A stretch of 64,000 bases of DNA from Myotis daubentonii (GCF_963259705.1 NC_081840.1:151278282-151342281), one strand, 5' to 3'; counted from the first letter of the stretch, positions 34,788 to 45,967 are shown. Notes: generated from the sequence alone by a model not told the origin. Made by a program: numbers and translations.

Positions 34788-35159
34788 CTAGAAGCCTGGT
34801 GCACAAACTTCATGCACTGGAGGGGAGGGGGAACAGGCCTAAGCTGGCAGTCAGACATCCCTCTCTCAGTCCGGGATCCCTCGCTCCTTACTGCCTGCCT
34901 GCTCACTGCTCCTTACCACACGGCTTGCTGCTCCTCAGCGCTGCCGCAGAGGTGAGAGAGGCTCCTGCCACCTGCCGCTGCGTTCACCTGCCATGAGCCC
35001 GGCTTCTGGCTGGGCAGCACTCCCCCAGTGAGAGCGCACTGACCACCAGGGAGCAGCTCCCGCGTTGAGCGTCTGCCCCCTGGTGGTCAGTGCACATCAG
35101 AGCAACCAGTCATTCTGGTCATTCCACTGTAACAGTCACTTAGGCTTTTATTATATTGA
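34788..35159 (-). mobile_element. HeliBat-type Helitron, upstream partner of a head-to-tail pair
   Basis: Minus-strand 5' end TCAATATAATAAAAGCC (ends at 35159); 3' end GTGCACAAACTTCATGCAC-type hairpin then CTAG (34788-34791). It is 372 bp. Its first base abuts the CTAG of the next Helitron with no base between. Confidence 0.88.
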
Positions 35160-35797
35160 CTAGGGGCCCGGTGCACGAAATTCGTGCACTGGGTAGGGGG
35201 GGGGGGGAGTGTCCCTCAGCCCAGCCTGCCCCCTCTCACATACTGGGAGCCCCCAGGTGTTGACCCCCATCACCCTCCAATCGCAGAATCGGCCCCTTGC
35301 CCAGGCCTGACGCCTCTGGCCTAGGCGTCCGGCCCGGGCAGCGGGGACCCGCAGCTGCAGCGGCCCCACGATCGTGGGCTTCGCTTTAGGCCCAGGCAAG
35401 GGACCCCTAGCTCCTGGGACTGCCAGCTTCGACCGTGCCCAGCTCCCATCGCTGGCTCCACCACTACTTCCTGCTATCACTGGCCAGGGCGGAAAAGGCA
35501 CCTGATTCTCCGATCATGGCTGGGGGGCAGGGCAAAGGCGGCCCCAGGGCCGCCTTTGCCCTGCCCCCCAGCTCTTAGCTCCCCCCTGGGTTTCCGATCA
35601 CTGTCAGTGGCAGGGGGCTTCTTCCTGCTTTCCCTTTTGCCTCCCTGCATTGTGCCTACATATGCAAATTATCCGCCATCTTGTTGACAGTTAACTGCCA
35701 ATCTTAGTTGGCAGTTAATTTGCATATAGCCCTGATTAGCCAATGAAAAGGTTATCGCTGTACGCCAATTACCATTTTTCTCTTTTATTAGTGTTGA
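35160..35797 (-). mobile_element. HeliBat-type Helitron, second partner of the pair
   Basis: Minus-strand 5' end TCAACACTAATAAAAGAG preceded by A; 3' hairpin GTGCACGAAATTCGTGCAC and CTAG at 35160-35163. It is 638 bp, GC-rich inside, and contains a perfect 26-bp palindrome. The near-perfect terminal hairpin suggests a relatively young copy. Confidence 0.9.
35519..35572. repeat. Perfect 26-bp inverted repeat with 2-nt centre
   Basis: The arms 35519-35544 and 35547-35572 are exact reverse complements around CA. Each arm holds GGCAGGGCAAAGGCGGCCC. GC-rich and cruciform-capable. Confidence 0.95.
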
Positions 35798-35944
35798 TTT
35801 GATAGGATTTTTTTTTTTTTGAAATGAGACTTTTTTGTGATCAAAGAAACCAGAAAGATATTTGACCTGCCAATTCTTTTTTCAGGGCAGAGAAGAGTAA
35901 GACCAAAAGCAAGTTTGAAAGAAAGGAATAAAAAATAATTCATA

Positions 35945-36130
35945 CCTGGCCAGGTATGGCTCAGTGGTTGAGCATTGACTTATGAACCAGGAGGGCACAT
36001 GCCTGGGTTGTGGACTCGATCCCCTGTGGGGGACATGCAGGAGGCAGCCGATCAATGATTCTCCCTCATCATTGATGTTTCTGTCTCTCTCCTTCTCCTT
36101 TCCTCTCTAAAATCAATAAAAACATATTTT
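35945..36130 (+). mobile_element. Ves-type SINE, sense
   Basis: CCTGGCCAGGTATGGCTCAG start, GACTCGATCCCCTGTGGGGG, GCAGGAGGCAGCCGATCAAT, pyrimidine tract and A/T tail. TAAAAATAATT-type duplicates flank it. Confidence 0.9.
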
Positions 36131-36145
36131 TAAAAATAATTACAC

Positions 36146-37085
36146 ATATAGATTAATTTGTTTGATAAATTATTACACAATTTATAATGTATTTTGATGC
36201 AGATATAAGACAAGAACTACAGAGTCAACAGAGAGCTGGAATTATATAGAAAGTGAAGGTCATCTATGACCATACCCAGACCAGTTAAAACCCTAGCCTA
36301 CTGAGGGTTAGGATTTTATATAAAATAAATAAATTAGCTAGTGCAATCATAAGATAAACCAAAAAAAAAAAAGGGACAGAAGAAAGAATAACTGGGTTAT
36401 ACTTGCTCAACTTTATTTTATGCTCTTAAAATATTATTGGGAAAAAAATGTTTGGTAATTCCTGGAAGTCCTTTAGAAGTTGAGCAACATGGAATTAATT
36501 TAAAAAGCAAAACTTATTCTATGTTGTGGCCAGTAGACACTCTGCCTTAATAAGCCAGAGTAAGTCCCAAACAGGCCTCTCTCTTCTGTATGCAGTCTGC
36601 TTTCTAATTCTTCTCAAAAACAAGGCAAGCAGTAGCTTGTTGTTGTTGTTTTTAGGAAGTTTGTTTGTTTGTTTGTTTGTTTATTTTCAATATGTCTTAT
36701 AACTTAAATTTCCTTTAAATAGATGTGTTCTTTTTTTTTTAATGATTAGAAATTTTTGTATCAAGAGAGGATATAAAGCCTAAATCTATATCTCCTACCC
36801 CAAATCTGGGAGGGAATATGGCCCATTTTTAACCCGTAGAACATGGCAGAAGTGACATTGCATGACGTACAAGGCAAGATCAGAAAAAGTGATGCATCTC
36901 CCACTTAGTTTGCTGAGATACTAACTCTGGGAACCCTTGATGCCACACGAAGGGGATTACAGAGGTTGCCGTATTTTGAGGAAGCCCAGGCAACATGGAG
37001 AGGTCATGTGGAAGTGCTCCATTGACACCCTATTGACTTAACTGACAAGTGAGGGAAGACGCCTACAAATGATACCAGTCTCTAG
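36146..37085. other. Unrecognised stretch
   Basis: AT-rich; contains a (GTTT)n run at 36659-36683. No gene seen. Confidence 0.4.
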
Positions 37086-37089
37086 TCCT

Positions 37090-37730
37090 TGAGTCAACCC
37101 AGCCTTCATGTCTTCACAACTGTGCTTCTGATCAACTGACTGCAAATTGGACATTCCAACAACTCCCTCCAACTCAGAATACCATTGTTACCTATACTTC
37201 TAACTGACTGGCTGTAAATCAATTAATGGGTTCAATTAATTTGCCAGAATGGCTCACAGAAATCAGAGAAACATGTTACTTACTAGGTCACTGATTTATT
37301 GTGAAAGGTTTATTGGTTTATTGTATTCAGGAACAGCCAGGATGGGGAAGAGCTGCATAGGGTGAGATATGTGGAGAGGGGAATGACACTTCCGTGTCCT
37401 CCCCAGGCAAGCCAGGCTCCCAGATCCTCCATGTGTTCCCCAACCCAGGAGTTCTCTGCACCCCATCCTCTTGGGTGTTTATGGAAAATTCATTACATAG
37501 GCATGATTGATTAAACCACTGGACATTGACAATTGATTTCAATCTCCAAACCCTCTTCCTCCCCTGGGAAGTGAATGTTTTGGAGTGAGACTAAAAGTTC
37601 CAGTCCTCTAGTCACAAGGTTGGGTCTCTTGGCAATCAATCCCCATTGAGGTGTTTTCCAAAAGTCACCTCATTAACATGACAAAAGATACCATTTTCAC
37701 TCTCTTCACTTAAGAAATTTCAAGAGACTG
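37090..37730. other. Probable ancient interspersed repeat, family not named
   Basis: The run from TTGCCAGAATGGCTCACAGA through CAGGAACAGCCAGGATGGG, TTTATGGAAAATTCATTAC and CATGATTGATTAAACCACTG to TTCCAAAAGTCACCTCATTA has the feel of a mammal-wide repeat, but I cannot name it from memory with confidence. Confidence 0.35.
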
Positions 37731-38439
37731 GGAGCAGGGAGCCAGGAATTGTGGACTAAGACTAAACATATATTTCTTCTAAGTCACAATGATTCGATGT
37801 CCCTTCACCACCATGATTATTCTTTCATGAATTTGAGTCCTTTTATGCCCAAACAAGAAACTTCCTATAGTAAAAACTAGTCAATAATGCCACAGACTAT
37901 CTTATAAGGCAGTGAGTTTACTGTCACTGAGAGAACAGCTTTAAAGACTCACTCAGGGATGTTGTAGAGCAATTACTAAATCAGAGCGTAACAGAATGAA
38001 ATGCTCAGTCTCTCTTTCACTCAATCTTGTTCAAGCCTGCTCTGTTCCCACAGCCTTCAGGCTAATAGCTGAGTCTTGCATAATGACATGCTAATGATGA
38101 GGAGAATTTGGCTTGAGTTTTACAAAAACAGCCCCTCCCATTTCCCCTACCCCTGACCTAAAAGAAGCCTGAAGTCTGTACTTTCTTAACATGGATTTAA
38201 GGCACCACCAGGGCTCCATCTTCTCCGTGGGTGCCTTCTCCACCTGTAAACCTTTCCTTACTCCAAACCCTGGCTTGTTGAGTTTGGGCTTTCAAAGAAT
38301 CAGGAATATGGACTTTGGACCAGTGACAAGAGAAAATACCAGACTGTCTGTACTCAAGGAAACATTTTTATTTTAGATTTTACAACATATGTGAGACCTC
38401 AGATTCTGTTTATATTCTTTCATGAACTGAGTATTAAAT
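37731..38439. other. Unrecognised stretch
   Basis: No gene recognised. A 61-codon frame at 38191-38376 has no motif. Confidence 0.35.
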
Positions 38440-38742
38440 ATAGAGTACAGAGGGGGCACGTAATAAAAATTCTGATGATAGTATTGAAATAGGAATTTTA
38501 GGGGGATATAAGCAGGTTTAGGAAACTTTAAAAAATGAAAGAGGTCCATGAAAAAACATGGGGCTACAGACTGGGAGAAGTTACATTTCCTTAAGACAGG
38601 GAGCAGGAAGCCAGCAGAAGTTACATTTCTATAAGACAAGAAAGTTGGGGGAGGCAGCAGTTACATTTCCATAAGATAAGGAAACTGGGAGTAGCAAAAG
38701 GTCTATATTTACAAAATAAAGAAGGAAGAAGAAAGCCTAGAG

Positions 38743-38965
38743 CAGCGGTTCTCAACCTGCGGGTCGCGACCCCTTTGGGGGTCAAACAACCCTTTCACAG
38801 GGGTCGCCTCAGACCATCGGAAAACACATATATAATTACATATTGTTTTTGTGATTAATCAGTATGCTTTAATTATGTTCAATTTGTAACCATGATATTG
38901 GGGGTCACCACAACATGAGGAACTGTATCAAAGGATCTCGGCATTAGGAAGGTTGAGAACCACTG
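38743..38965 (+). mobile_element. SPIN/URR1-like hAT miniature with perfect 8-bp TSD
   Basis: It begins CAGCGGTTCTCAACCTG with the GGTCGCGACCCC hairpin and ends GGTTGAGAACCACTG. GCCTAGAG flanks it exactly (38735-38742, 38966-38973). It lacks the central segment present in the 59555-59865 copy. It is the apparent relative of the parent of the chimeric copy at 45027. Confidence 0.93.
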
Positions 38966-39120
38966 GCCTAGAGGGAATAGAAGAACAATGAGGGAGGAGG
39001 GTCTCATAGGTCCCATGTGAGATTTGACCTTTGAACTAAGGAGTTGCGATAGTGACCAAATCAAAAGGGAGGAGATAGTGGCCAATCAGAGGGGATATCA
39101 AGGCACAAAGATCTGCAGCC

Positions 39121-39128
39121 TTTATAAA
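39121..39128 (+). promoter_or_regulatory. TATA box of the LTR
   Basis: TTTATAAA lies 35 bases downstream of a CCAAT box and 66 bases upstream of AATAAA, the order expected of U3-R. Confidence 0.55.
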
Positions 39129-39194
39129 CTGTGGAAGAAGGGACTTGGTGGGACTCTCCCCCACCCCACGTGGTAGTCTCTGTACTTGTTCTTC

Positions 39195-39200
39195 AATAAA
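39195..39200 (+). terminator. LTR polyadenylation signal
   Basis: AATAAA within CTTCAATAAATTTCC, suitably placed after the TATA box for a retroviral R region. Confidence 0.5.
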
Positions 39201-39297
39201 TTTCCACCATCTTCCATCTGGGGATTCATTCTTTGACTCCAAGGGACAAAGAATCCGGGAACCATCCTGCCCAGGGGAACACCACGCGTTCCAGTCC

Positions 39298-40412
39298 AAA
39301 AAATCCCATATCAGTATACTTTAGTAAGTCTTCACAAAGGAAGAGAACTGCAAAAAAAGAAAAGAAAAGAGAGCCTTTGGGTAAACTAGGTGTTTAATCC
39401 TTCTACCACAGATGCTCACGGGAACATTTTTACAAAAGAATTTTTTAAATCTGCATTGAAATAAAAAGGCTAGGAGGAAGATTTCTTCACATGGTTAGCC
39501 CTATGGCATTTTCTACAAAGTTATCTACAGATCAATCTCTGAAATATGGTTCCTTTTAGTAAAACATATTTGAACAAAACTTTCATCTTTGTGTAAATAA
39601 TTAAAAGGTTAAAAGGAAAATTGTTGACCCTGACCCAATGCACAATGAGGTTGTATTTCTAAGCTGTCTGGCTTCCGGCTAGTTCCTTTAACTGAGAGGC
39701 TGACCAAGAGAACTTATCTACAGACTGAAAATTCCTAAACTTGTATTCTACTCTAGAATTAAAGGAGCTTCAACTACGACACTTGTGATAAAACAGCAAA
39801 TACAGAATAGCAAACCCTCAGGAGACTGAAATTTCAGTCATGGTCTTATCCTTACTCTGGAGTCAGGGGCACTTTCTAAAGCATTAGATCTTCACTCTTT
39901 GAAAGACTACAAAGAAGAGAAGGGTTGCCTAAGGGCAGCGAAGGGGACTTTGGTAGCCTTGTTGAATTCCCCCAAAAAAAGTGGCTTTACTCTTTACCGC
40001 AAAATAAATTTAGGTTTAAGACCAAAGATTTAAATGACACAAAACAAACCAAAAACTGAAAAAATGTCCAGAAAAAATTAGGGATTATTTTTTAATCTTG
40101 AAAGGAGAATAGCTGTTATAAACATAACCTCAAACATGAAAGCCATAAAAGTGAACTAAGTTTAACTTCATAAAATGTTAAACTCTCTTAGTGGTGTTAA
40201 ATAAATAAACAAAACAAAACCATTGACAACAGGCTAAGAACAGACCATTCACAGAAATAAATATGAACAACGAACATGAAAAATGCTTCATTTCCTTCAA
40301 AATTTAAAAATGGAAATCAAAGTGAGGAAACTGCATATTTTACCTATCAGATTAGCATTCCTTTAAAAAATAAAACCAAGCATGAGTGGAAGAAAATAGG
40401 CCTCCTCATACA
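39298..40412. other. Unrecognised AT-rich stretch
   Basis: No gene or recognised transposon. The A-rich text at 40000-40400 vaguely resembles decayed L1 3' sequence but was not confirmed. Confidence 0.35.
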
Positions 40413-40420
40413 CTGTAAAC

Positions 40421-40632
40421 CAGTGGTTCCCAACCTTCTAGCCCTTTAAATACAGTTCCTCATGTTGTCACCCAACCATAAAATTATTTTCGTTGCTACT
40501 TCATAACTGTAATGTTGCTACTGTTATGAATCGTAATGTAAATATCTGATATGCAGGATGGTCTTAGGCGACCCCTGTGAAAGGGTCGTTCAACCGCCAA
40601 AGGGATTGCGACCCACAGGTTGAGAACCGCTG
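40421..40632 (-). mobile_element. SPIN/URR1-like hAT miniature
   Basis: Plus-strand text runs from CAGTGGTTCCCAACC to GGTTGAGAACCGCTG, the reverse of the 59555 copy. It keeps the GATTCATAACAGTAGC central region but lacks the GTGATTAATCAC segment. Flanking 8-mers CTGTAAAC (40413-40420) and CTGTAAAT (40633-40640) differ at one base. Confidence 0.9.
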
Positions 40633-40654
40633 CTGTAAATGAAAGAGTAAGTTG

Positions 40655-40831
40655 CTAAAATTTTTTAAATTGACTTTTTAAAGGAAGAAAGAGACAGGGA
40701 GAGAGGGAGATTTGCTGTTCCATTTAGTTATGCATTCATTGGTTGATCTTATATGTGCCTTAACCAGAGATTGGGCCCACAACCTTGGAGTATTGGGTGA
40801 TGCTTTAACAACTGAGCGGCACAGCCAGGGC
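40655..40831 (-). mobile_element. Degraded Ves-type SINE, antisense
   Basis: T-rich start, AGAAAGAGACAGGGAGAGAG block, ACCAGAGATTGGGCCCAC and ACAACTGAGCGGCACAGCCA. The head matches older SINE copies. Confidence 0.7.
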
Positions 40832-43450
40832 ACAAACTTTTTAAGGGTCCATTGTGAAGAGGCCGTGGCTAGATTGGCCCCTTCACTAGGTTTTAATGTA
40901 ACTTTTTTTTATTGGCAAGAGTGAGGCCACTGCCTGGACTCCATTTAATCCCCAGGATCTTAGGCTAAAATAATGAAACCTCAAAGAAGAAAGCTAAAAG
41001 CAAAAGCAAAAAAGATCTTTAAAATAAATAAGAAAACCTCGCACTTTCAGTCCAAACTAATTACACCTCCCCCTGCACCACCCTCAGAAGAAAGAGGGGT
41101 CTTTCTCCAATAGATGCACCACTTGGCAGACGCTGGCTAAGATCATTGAACTTCAATGTCCCAGCGTCAGGGATGCAGTAAGGCTCTCCCTCTCCCCAGC
41201 AGCCGGCGCCTTTCCCTTCCCCCTTCTCCTCCCCAGGCACATTTCCCTCGCCTTTCTCACTCCTAGGCTCCGAGGGCCCTTCTGTTGCTTCTGTAACTTG
41301 TTTCATGAGCCTATGCAGCCCAGGCTCACATCTGTCTCTGTAACTTTCTAAATAAACTTTCTCATAATTTGGGGGAAGGCAGAAGGTACAGTAAAACTTT
41401 GGACAGAAGATGGTCTACCTGCAACCGGTGCCAGCACTGCATGGCCCAGAGTTGAGAAAGATGCCATCTTTCCATCCCATTTCTGCCACCGAGAACTTTA
41501 TAGTCTTATAAAAAATGGTTTTGCATTTATAAAGTGAATTATGCAAGCTCCAGGAACTGCCGAAGGCCGACTCAGAAAATTCTTCCTGTGCAATCTGTGG
41601 TCAAACCTGTTACACGACCGGTAAGCTTACAAACGTGGCTTCCTGTGCTCTAACCACCCCTGGAGAATCCTGAGCTGCACTTCCTCCCACGCAGCCACAG
41701 CCAGCCAGCCCCACCCTGCCACCTTCTCCTCTGCCTCACCTCCACCACCCAGAGCACCTTCGCTGCTCAGAAAGCCCAGCCTCACCAAAGCACTTAGACT
41801 AGATCGTTAGAAAAGATGCTCATGCAGAAAACAGTTAAAGATCTGCTGACTGTAAAATTTACAAACACAGTTTTGAGGAAAGGATAAAGCTCGTTCCATC
41901 ACCAAAGGCATGGAATTCACTAGTTATGTCTCTGACCTGCAGCAGGTTTCCCTGAAGCCCAGCGCCAAAACTGCAACTCGAGTTGCAAATGCCTTCATGC
42001 CTCCTGGTAAAAGTCACATAGATCTGCAGGAACTGCTTAGAAAAGTCGATGCAGAGAAGAGCCCAGGTGGGACCCCAATTCCCAATCAAGAAAATATGGA
42101 AACAGAAACTGGACGGATCCCGCCGATGAGCCGATGAGCCGGGTCCTTCAGGAGAAAGTTTCAGCCGGCTCACCCACTCTGCAGGCAGCTTTGATGAGCA
42201 AGACTGGAGCAACTCTGCCTGACTCTACGAGATGATTCATGAAATATATAGATGTCACTGCAATCCTTTCTTTTAAATGTAATAGGGTATGTATAGATTA
42301 TTATTCTAACACATAATTTTATTTAAAGAATTAAAGTATGTACGGAGCCCATAAATACTGTGGGTATCTGGATATTTTCTAGTTTGCATGATCAAGAAGT
42401 GAATGAACGGAAAATGCAACCCCCAACATGATGTTTATCCTGGAATTACTCAAGTTAGGGTGGAAAGGTTGTTCACATTTAACTGGATAGCTCTAATGTG
42501 TACTCCGTAGGCGCAGTTATGACATTAAGTTAATAACCTAGCTCCCATTCATCTTGGGTAATTGAAAAGAAAAGTATTTCAGCCTGTAAAGCTCAATCAT
42601 TCATTAAGTGCTACTGTTATATTATAAATCAGAAGACGCCTTAACCAATAAGGCAATTTATTTGGAGTCCTATTCATTTTCGCTAGTGCTAGCGGGCCCA
42701 GAGGAACTCTTGCTTCTCAAATTCTGGGGCCCAATATGGTGGAAGTCTTTTCAATTTATATGTTTTTCAGCTCTTTGTTTTCCAAATTTGGAATGAGACT
42801 TCCGGACCTTCTGAGAAAGAAGCCCTGCGTGCTGGGAAGGGGCTGTGAGACCATATCTCAAGGCCTGGCCTGGCGCCAGCACTGACAACTCTGTCTGGGG
42901 CATATTTTATGGCCTCTCTGGAGTGGGGAGTAGTCTGATTTTCCCTATTATTTAAGGAAGCAAATGTTTACAGAAGCCAGAATAGCAGGGTTAAAATTTT
43001 AAACAGCAGTTTTTACCCAAGATGGAAGTAACTGTACCTCACTACAAACTAGATCAATAAGAGACACCCTCTAGATTTCATTTCTGTTCACTATAAACAG
43101 TCAAGAGGTAAACCCGTCCTCATCCAAACCCAACTGCTTTCCAAAAGGACTGGAAGCAAAATACCCAATGTGACCTCAAAAATAAGAATGTACCATTTCT
43201 AGCATCTTTGGTAGGTAGGTAGTTCTATCTGGTGCTTGTTCTTTGACATCTGCTGTCCGCATTCATACAGCTAAATATAAATCTCATGAAGTCTTCCACA
43301 CGAACCTTTTATTTTCCACAGTGCCCTGCGAAGGATGCTCTGAGGTGCTCAGCAGGTTCACTGTAAGGCCTGATTCCTAGGCCTCAACAGCCTGTTGATT
43401 CAGTAACAGTAAGTGCACACCTCACTGGATTTTTGTTCTTTCCTGCCAGT
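40832..43450. other. Long stretch without confirmed genes
   Basis: No gene supported. At about 41060-41350 a GC-rich segment ends in CTTTCTAAATAAACTTTCTC, which resembles a retroviral R/U5 region but lacks other landmarks. A 75-codon ATG frame at 41910-42137 has no recognisable domain. The rest is ordinary sequence. Confidence 0.4.
41910..42137 (+). CDS. Small ATG open frame of unknown status
   Basis: A 75-residue frame beginning [13 protein letters not shown], mildly charged, with no signal peptide, membrane segment or known motif. I do not recognise it. The sequence is less AT-rich than its surroundings and is followed by decayed text, so a processed gene fragment or an old exon is possible; chance is equally likely. 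Confidence 0.15.
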   Translation: MEFTSYVSDLQQVSLKPSAKTATRVANAFMPPGKSHIDLQELLRKVDAEKSPGGTPIPNQENMETETGRIPPMSR

Positions 43451-43456
43451 CCAGGG

Positions 43457-43722
43457 CTGCCAGATCCAGCAAACATGAATGTGATGCCCAGTAGGATTTG
43501 AATTTCAGATAAACAACAAATAACTCTTTAAAGGTTGTTGTTTTTTTACTCTTTTAAATGTTTGAGTATAAATATGTCCCATTAAACAGTGAGTAACATT
43601 TTTTAGTATGACTATGTACCAACTATTGCATGGGACATATTTATACTGAAAGAAAAATGCATTGTTTGCCTGAAGTTCAAATTTAACTGGGCATCCTATA
43701 TTTTATTTGGCAACCCTATCAG
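43457..43722. mobile_element. Palindromic ancient DNA-transposon-like element
   Basis: The left GATGCCCAGTAGGATTTGAA and right CAAATTTAACTGGGCATCC halves are inverted repeats, as are AAATATGTCCCATTAAACAG and CTATTGCATGGGACATATTT. The ends read GGGCTGCCAGAT and TTGGCAACCCT. It folds as one long diverged hairpin, typical of an old miniature element. Confidence 0.7.
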
Positions 43723-44865
43723 TCAGTCTCCTACAAAGTTGCCAAGTAGTTCTGGGAGCCTGCAGTTTGTAAGACACGGGTACTTAGCAGAAACACTAGT
43801 ATAGCTCCAACAAGGATCCCATCGCTAATGTTCTAAGTATCATGGAGGAAGGGACACTCTCATTAGGTGAGTGTGACTGGAGGTGCAGCATTAGCTGAGA
43901 TGCTGTAACCTCCACTGCAGTTCCAGAAATCAGGAGAGCAGTTCTTCATGGATAGGAACCCAGGGGTTTCACATCTTCACTGCACTTCTTAGCCTGAGAG
44001 GAAGCAGCTACATAGATGATATCCTTGAAATACCCCCTGGTTAGCTTAGACTAAAAAGATGCTTTAGCATTTTCCCAGAAATTCCTGTATTTCCACAGAT
44101 AAATAGTACTTTGAGATGCCAAATAGTGTTGTGAAAGTTGCCAGACTGGAAAGTAGACCTGAGGAACCTTTTATTTTTATGACAACCACATTTATGTTTA
44201 CAGCACATTTATGGATAAAAATTCAACAGATAATGAACTTAAGAAACTTATGTGCTTCTAGTACAAGTTGTTTTTTTTTAATTTGCTAGCTACATTATAA
44301 AGAGAATAATCCCTGAGAATAAAGCAGTTGAGTGCTTGTTTCATGAGGCACTTATGATGTTTCTAATATTAATAAACCATTGTGTATTATATCAAATAAA
44401 TTTAAATAATTTGATGATTTGATCATTCTTGTTGAATAAAAGTTCATTAAAATGTTATAGAAAGCCTATAGATAAGCATTTGTAAATATATTGCCATTGT
44501 ATCAATATCAAAATGTATTCTAGTTTGCATCATTTACTAATTTTTACATTTTATATTGAACCCATTTAAGAATCCTGTAAATACATGGTTTCATTAAACT
44601 ATTGCTGATCCAAAAAAGTGGGGAAGTTTGACAATATTTATCTCTAATGCTTTTCATCAGTTTTGGAAAGTATTAGCTGTTATCTATTTTAATATTGCTT
44701 CTGTCCCATTATGTCTCTCCTCCTCATCTAATCAATTATATGTATGTTAGCCTAACATAACTTGAAGAAGAAAACTAAGCAATTTACACTATTTCAAATC
44801 AAAAACTATTAGAAAACTATAGTAATAAGACTATGGTAGTGGTACAAGTATAGACAAATCAACTA
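43723..44865. other. Unrecognised AT-rich stretch
   Basis: No gene or repeat recognised. Confidence 0.4.
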
Positions 44866-45026
44866 TGGTAGGCAGAATTTTAAAAATACCACCCCACCCC
44901 CAAATTACTATTCACTGTTATTCAATCAAACCTAATTGAGACTGCTGTGAAGGAAATTTGCTGATATAATTATGGCTACTCATCAGCTGACCTTAAAATA
45001 GGGAGGTTGTCCTGGATTATCTAGGT

Positions 45027-45404
45027 CAGTGGTTCTCAACCTTCCTAATGCCGTGATATCCCCTCTGATTGGCCACTATCTCCCTTTTGATTTGGTCACT
45101 ATAGCAACTCCTTAGTTCAAAGGTCAAATCTCACATGGGACGTGTGAGACCCTCCTCCCTCATTGTTCTTCTATTCCCTCTAGGTTCTCAACCTTCCTAA
45201 TGCCGCCATCCTGTAGTAATACAGTTCCTCATGTTGTGGTGACCCCCAATTTCATTGTTACAAATTAAACATAATTAAAGCATAGTGATTAATCACAAAA
45301 ACAATATGTAATTATATATGTGTTTTCCGATGGTCTGAGGCGACCCCTGTGAAAGGGTCGTTCGACCCCCAAAGGGGTCGCGACCCACAGGTTGAGAACC
45401 GCTG
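45027..45404 (-). mobile_element. Chimeric SPIN element carrying captured LTR DNA
   Basis: ATCTAGGT flanks it perfectly (45019-45026, 45405-45412), and both ends are SPIN terminal repeats, so it moved as one unit. Read on the minus strand: a SPIN body with the same central deletion as the 38743 copy, an inner terminal repeat ending GTTGAGAACC, then about 130 bp matching 38969-39100 of the LTR, then a second terminal repeat GGCATTAGGAAGGTTGAGAA ending CCACTG. The inner repeat has lost seven bases at its junction with the LTR. Confidence 0.93.
45054..45182 (-). other. Captured LTR fragment inside SPIN
   Basis: The reverse complement aligns to 38969-39100 with three substitutions and one 3-bp gap by eye. 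It includes the CCAAT box but stops before the TATA box. Confidence 0.92.
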
Positions 45405-45967
45405 ATCTAGGTGGTTCCAATGTAACCAAGTGAGCTCTTAAAAGCAGAAGAATCCATCAAAGATGCAGCAAAAGGGATAATAGGAGAGATTCTAAGTAAG
45501 AGAGGAACTTGACTTGCTATCGGAAAGCAGGAGAAGAAATGCATTACTTTTAGGAGCAAAAACTAAATCACAGCTGTCAGCCAACAAGGAAATGGGGGCC
45601 GCAGTCCTACAACCACAAGGCATTAAAGTCAGCCAACAACCTGAATGACCTTGGAAGCAAATCAATCTTCAGACACTAGAGTTCAGACCTACCAATACCA
45701 TGATTTCAGCCTGTCAGACTCTAAGCAGAGGATTCAGGAGAGCCACACTACGCCCAGACTTCTGTCTCACAGAGTTGTGAGATTAAAAAATGGGTGTTGT
45801 TTTGAGCTACTAAATTCATGGTAATTTTTAATGTCAGAAATACAAAAGTAACACACTGACCAAGGAAAAAAGATCTCTAACTGGGCCTATACATATAGCA
45901 AAAGTGACCCTGAGGTGCAGTGAGAAAAGGATATTCCTTTTAACAATTGGTACTGGGTCCATTTGAT

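Larger units (their letters stand above)
38440..39297 (+). mobile_element. Probable endogenous retroviral LTR, interrupted by SPIN
   Basis: Three copies of GTTACATTTC at 38580, 38620 and 38660 give an exact 40-bp enhancer-like period. A CCAAT box (39082-39086), TTTATAAA (39121-39128) and AATAAA (39195-39200) follow at LTR-like spacings. A GC-rich segment closes near 39297. A SPIN element splits it. Neither edge was fixed by target duplications, and no gag/pol remnants were seen, so it may be solitary. Confidence 0.6.
44868..45835 (+). mobile_element. Ancient MLT1-like LTR, interrupted by SPIN
   Basis: It opens ATGGTAGGCAGAATTTTAAA, passes CAGCTGACCTTAAAATAGGG and GTCCTACAACCACAAGGCAT, and closes CACAGAGTTGTGAGATTAAA with TGGGTGTTGTTTTGAGCTAC. 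That order is typical of mammalian MaLR-type LTRs, from memory of the family. The SPIN at 45027 splits it. Confidence 0.55.

Noticed and set aside
41060..41350. LTR-like end with AATAAA
   Set aside because: No matching TATA box, terminal TG/CA or target duplication could be fixed, so it was left as unannotated.
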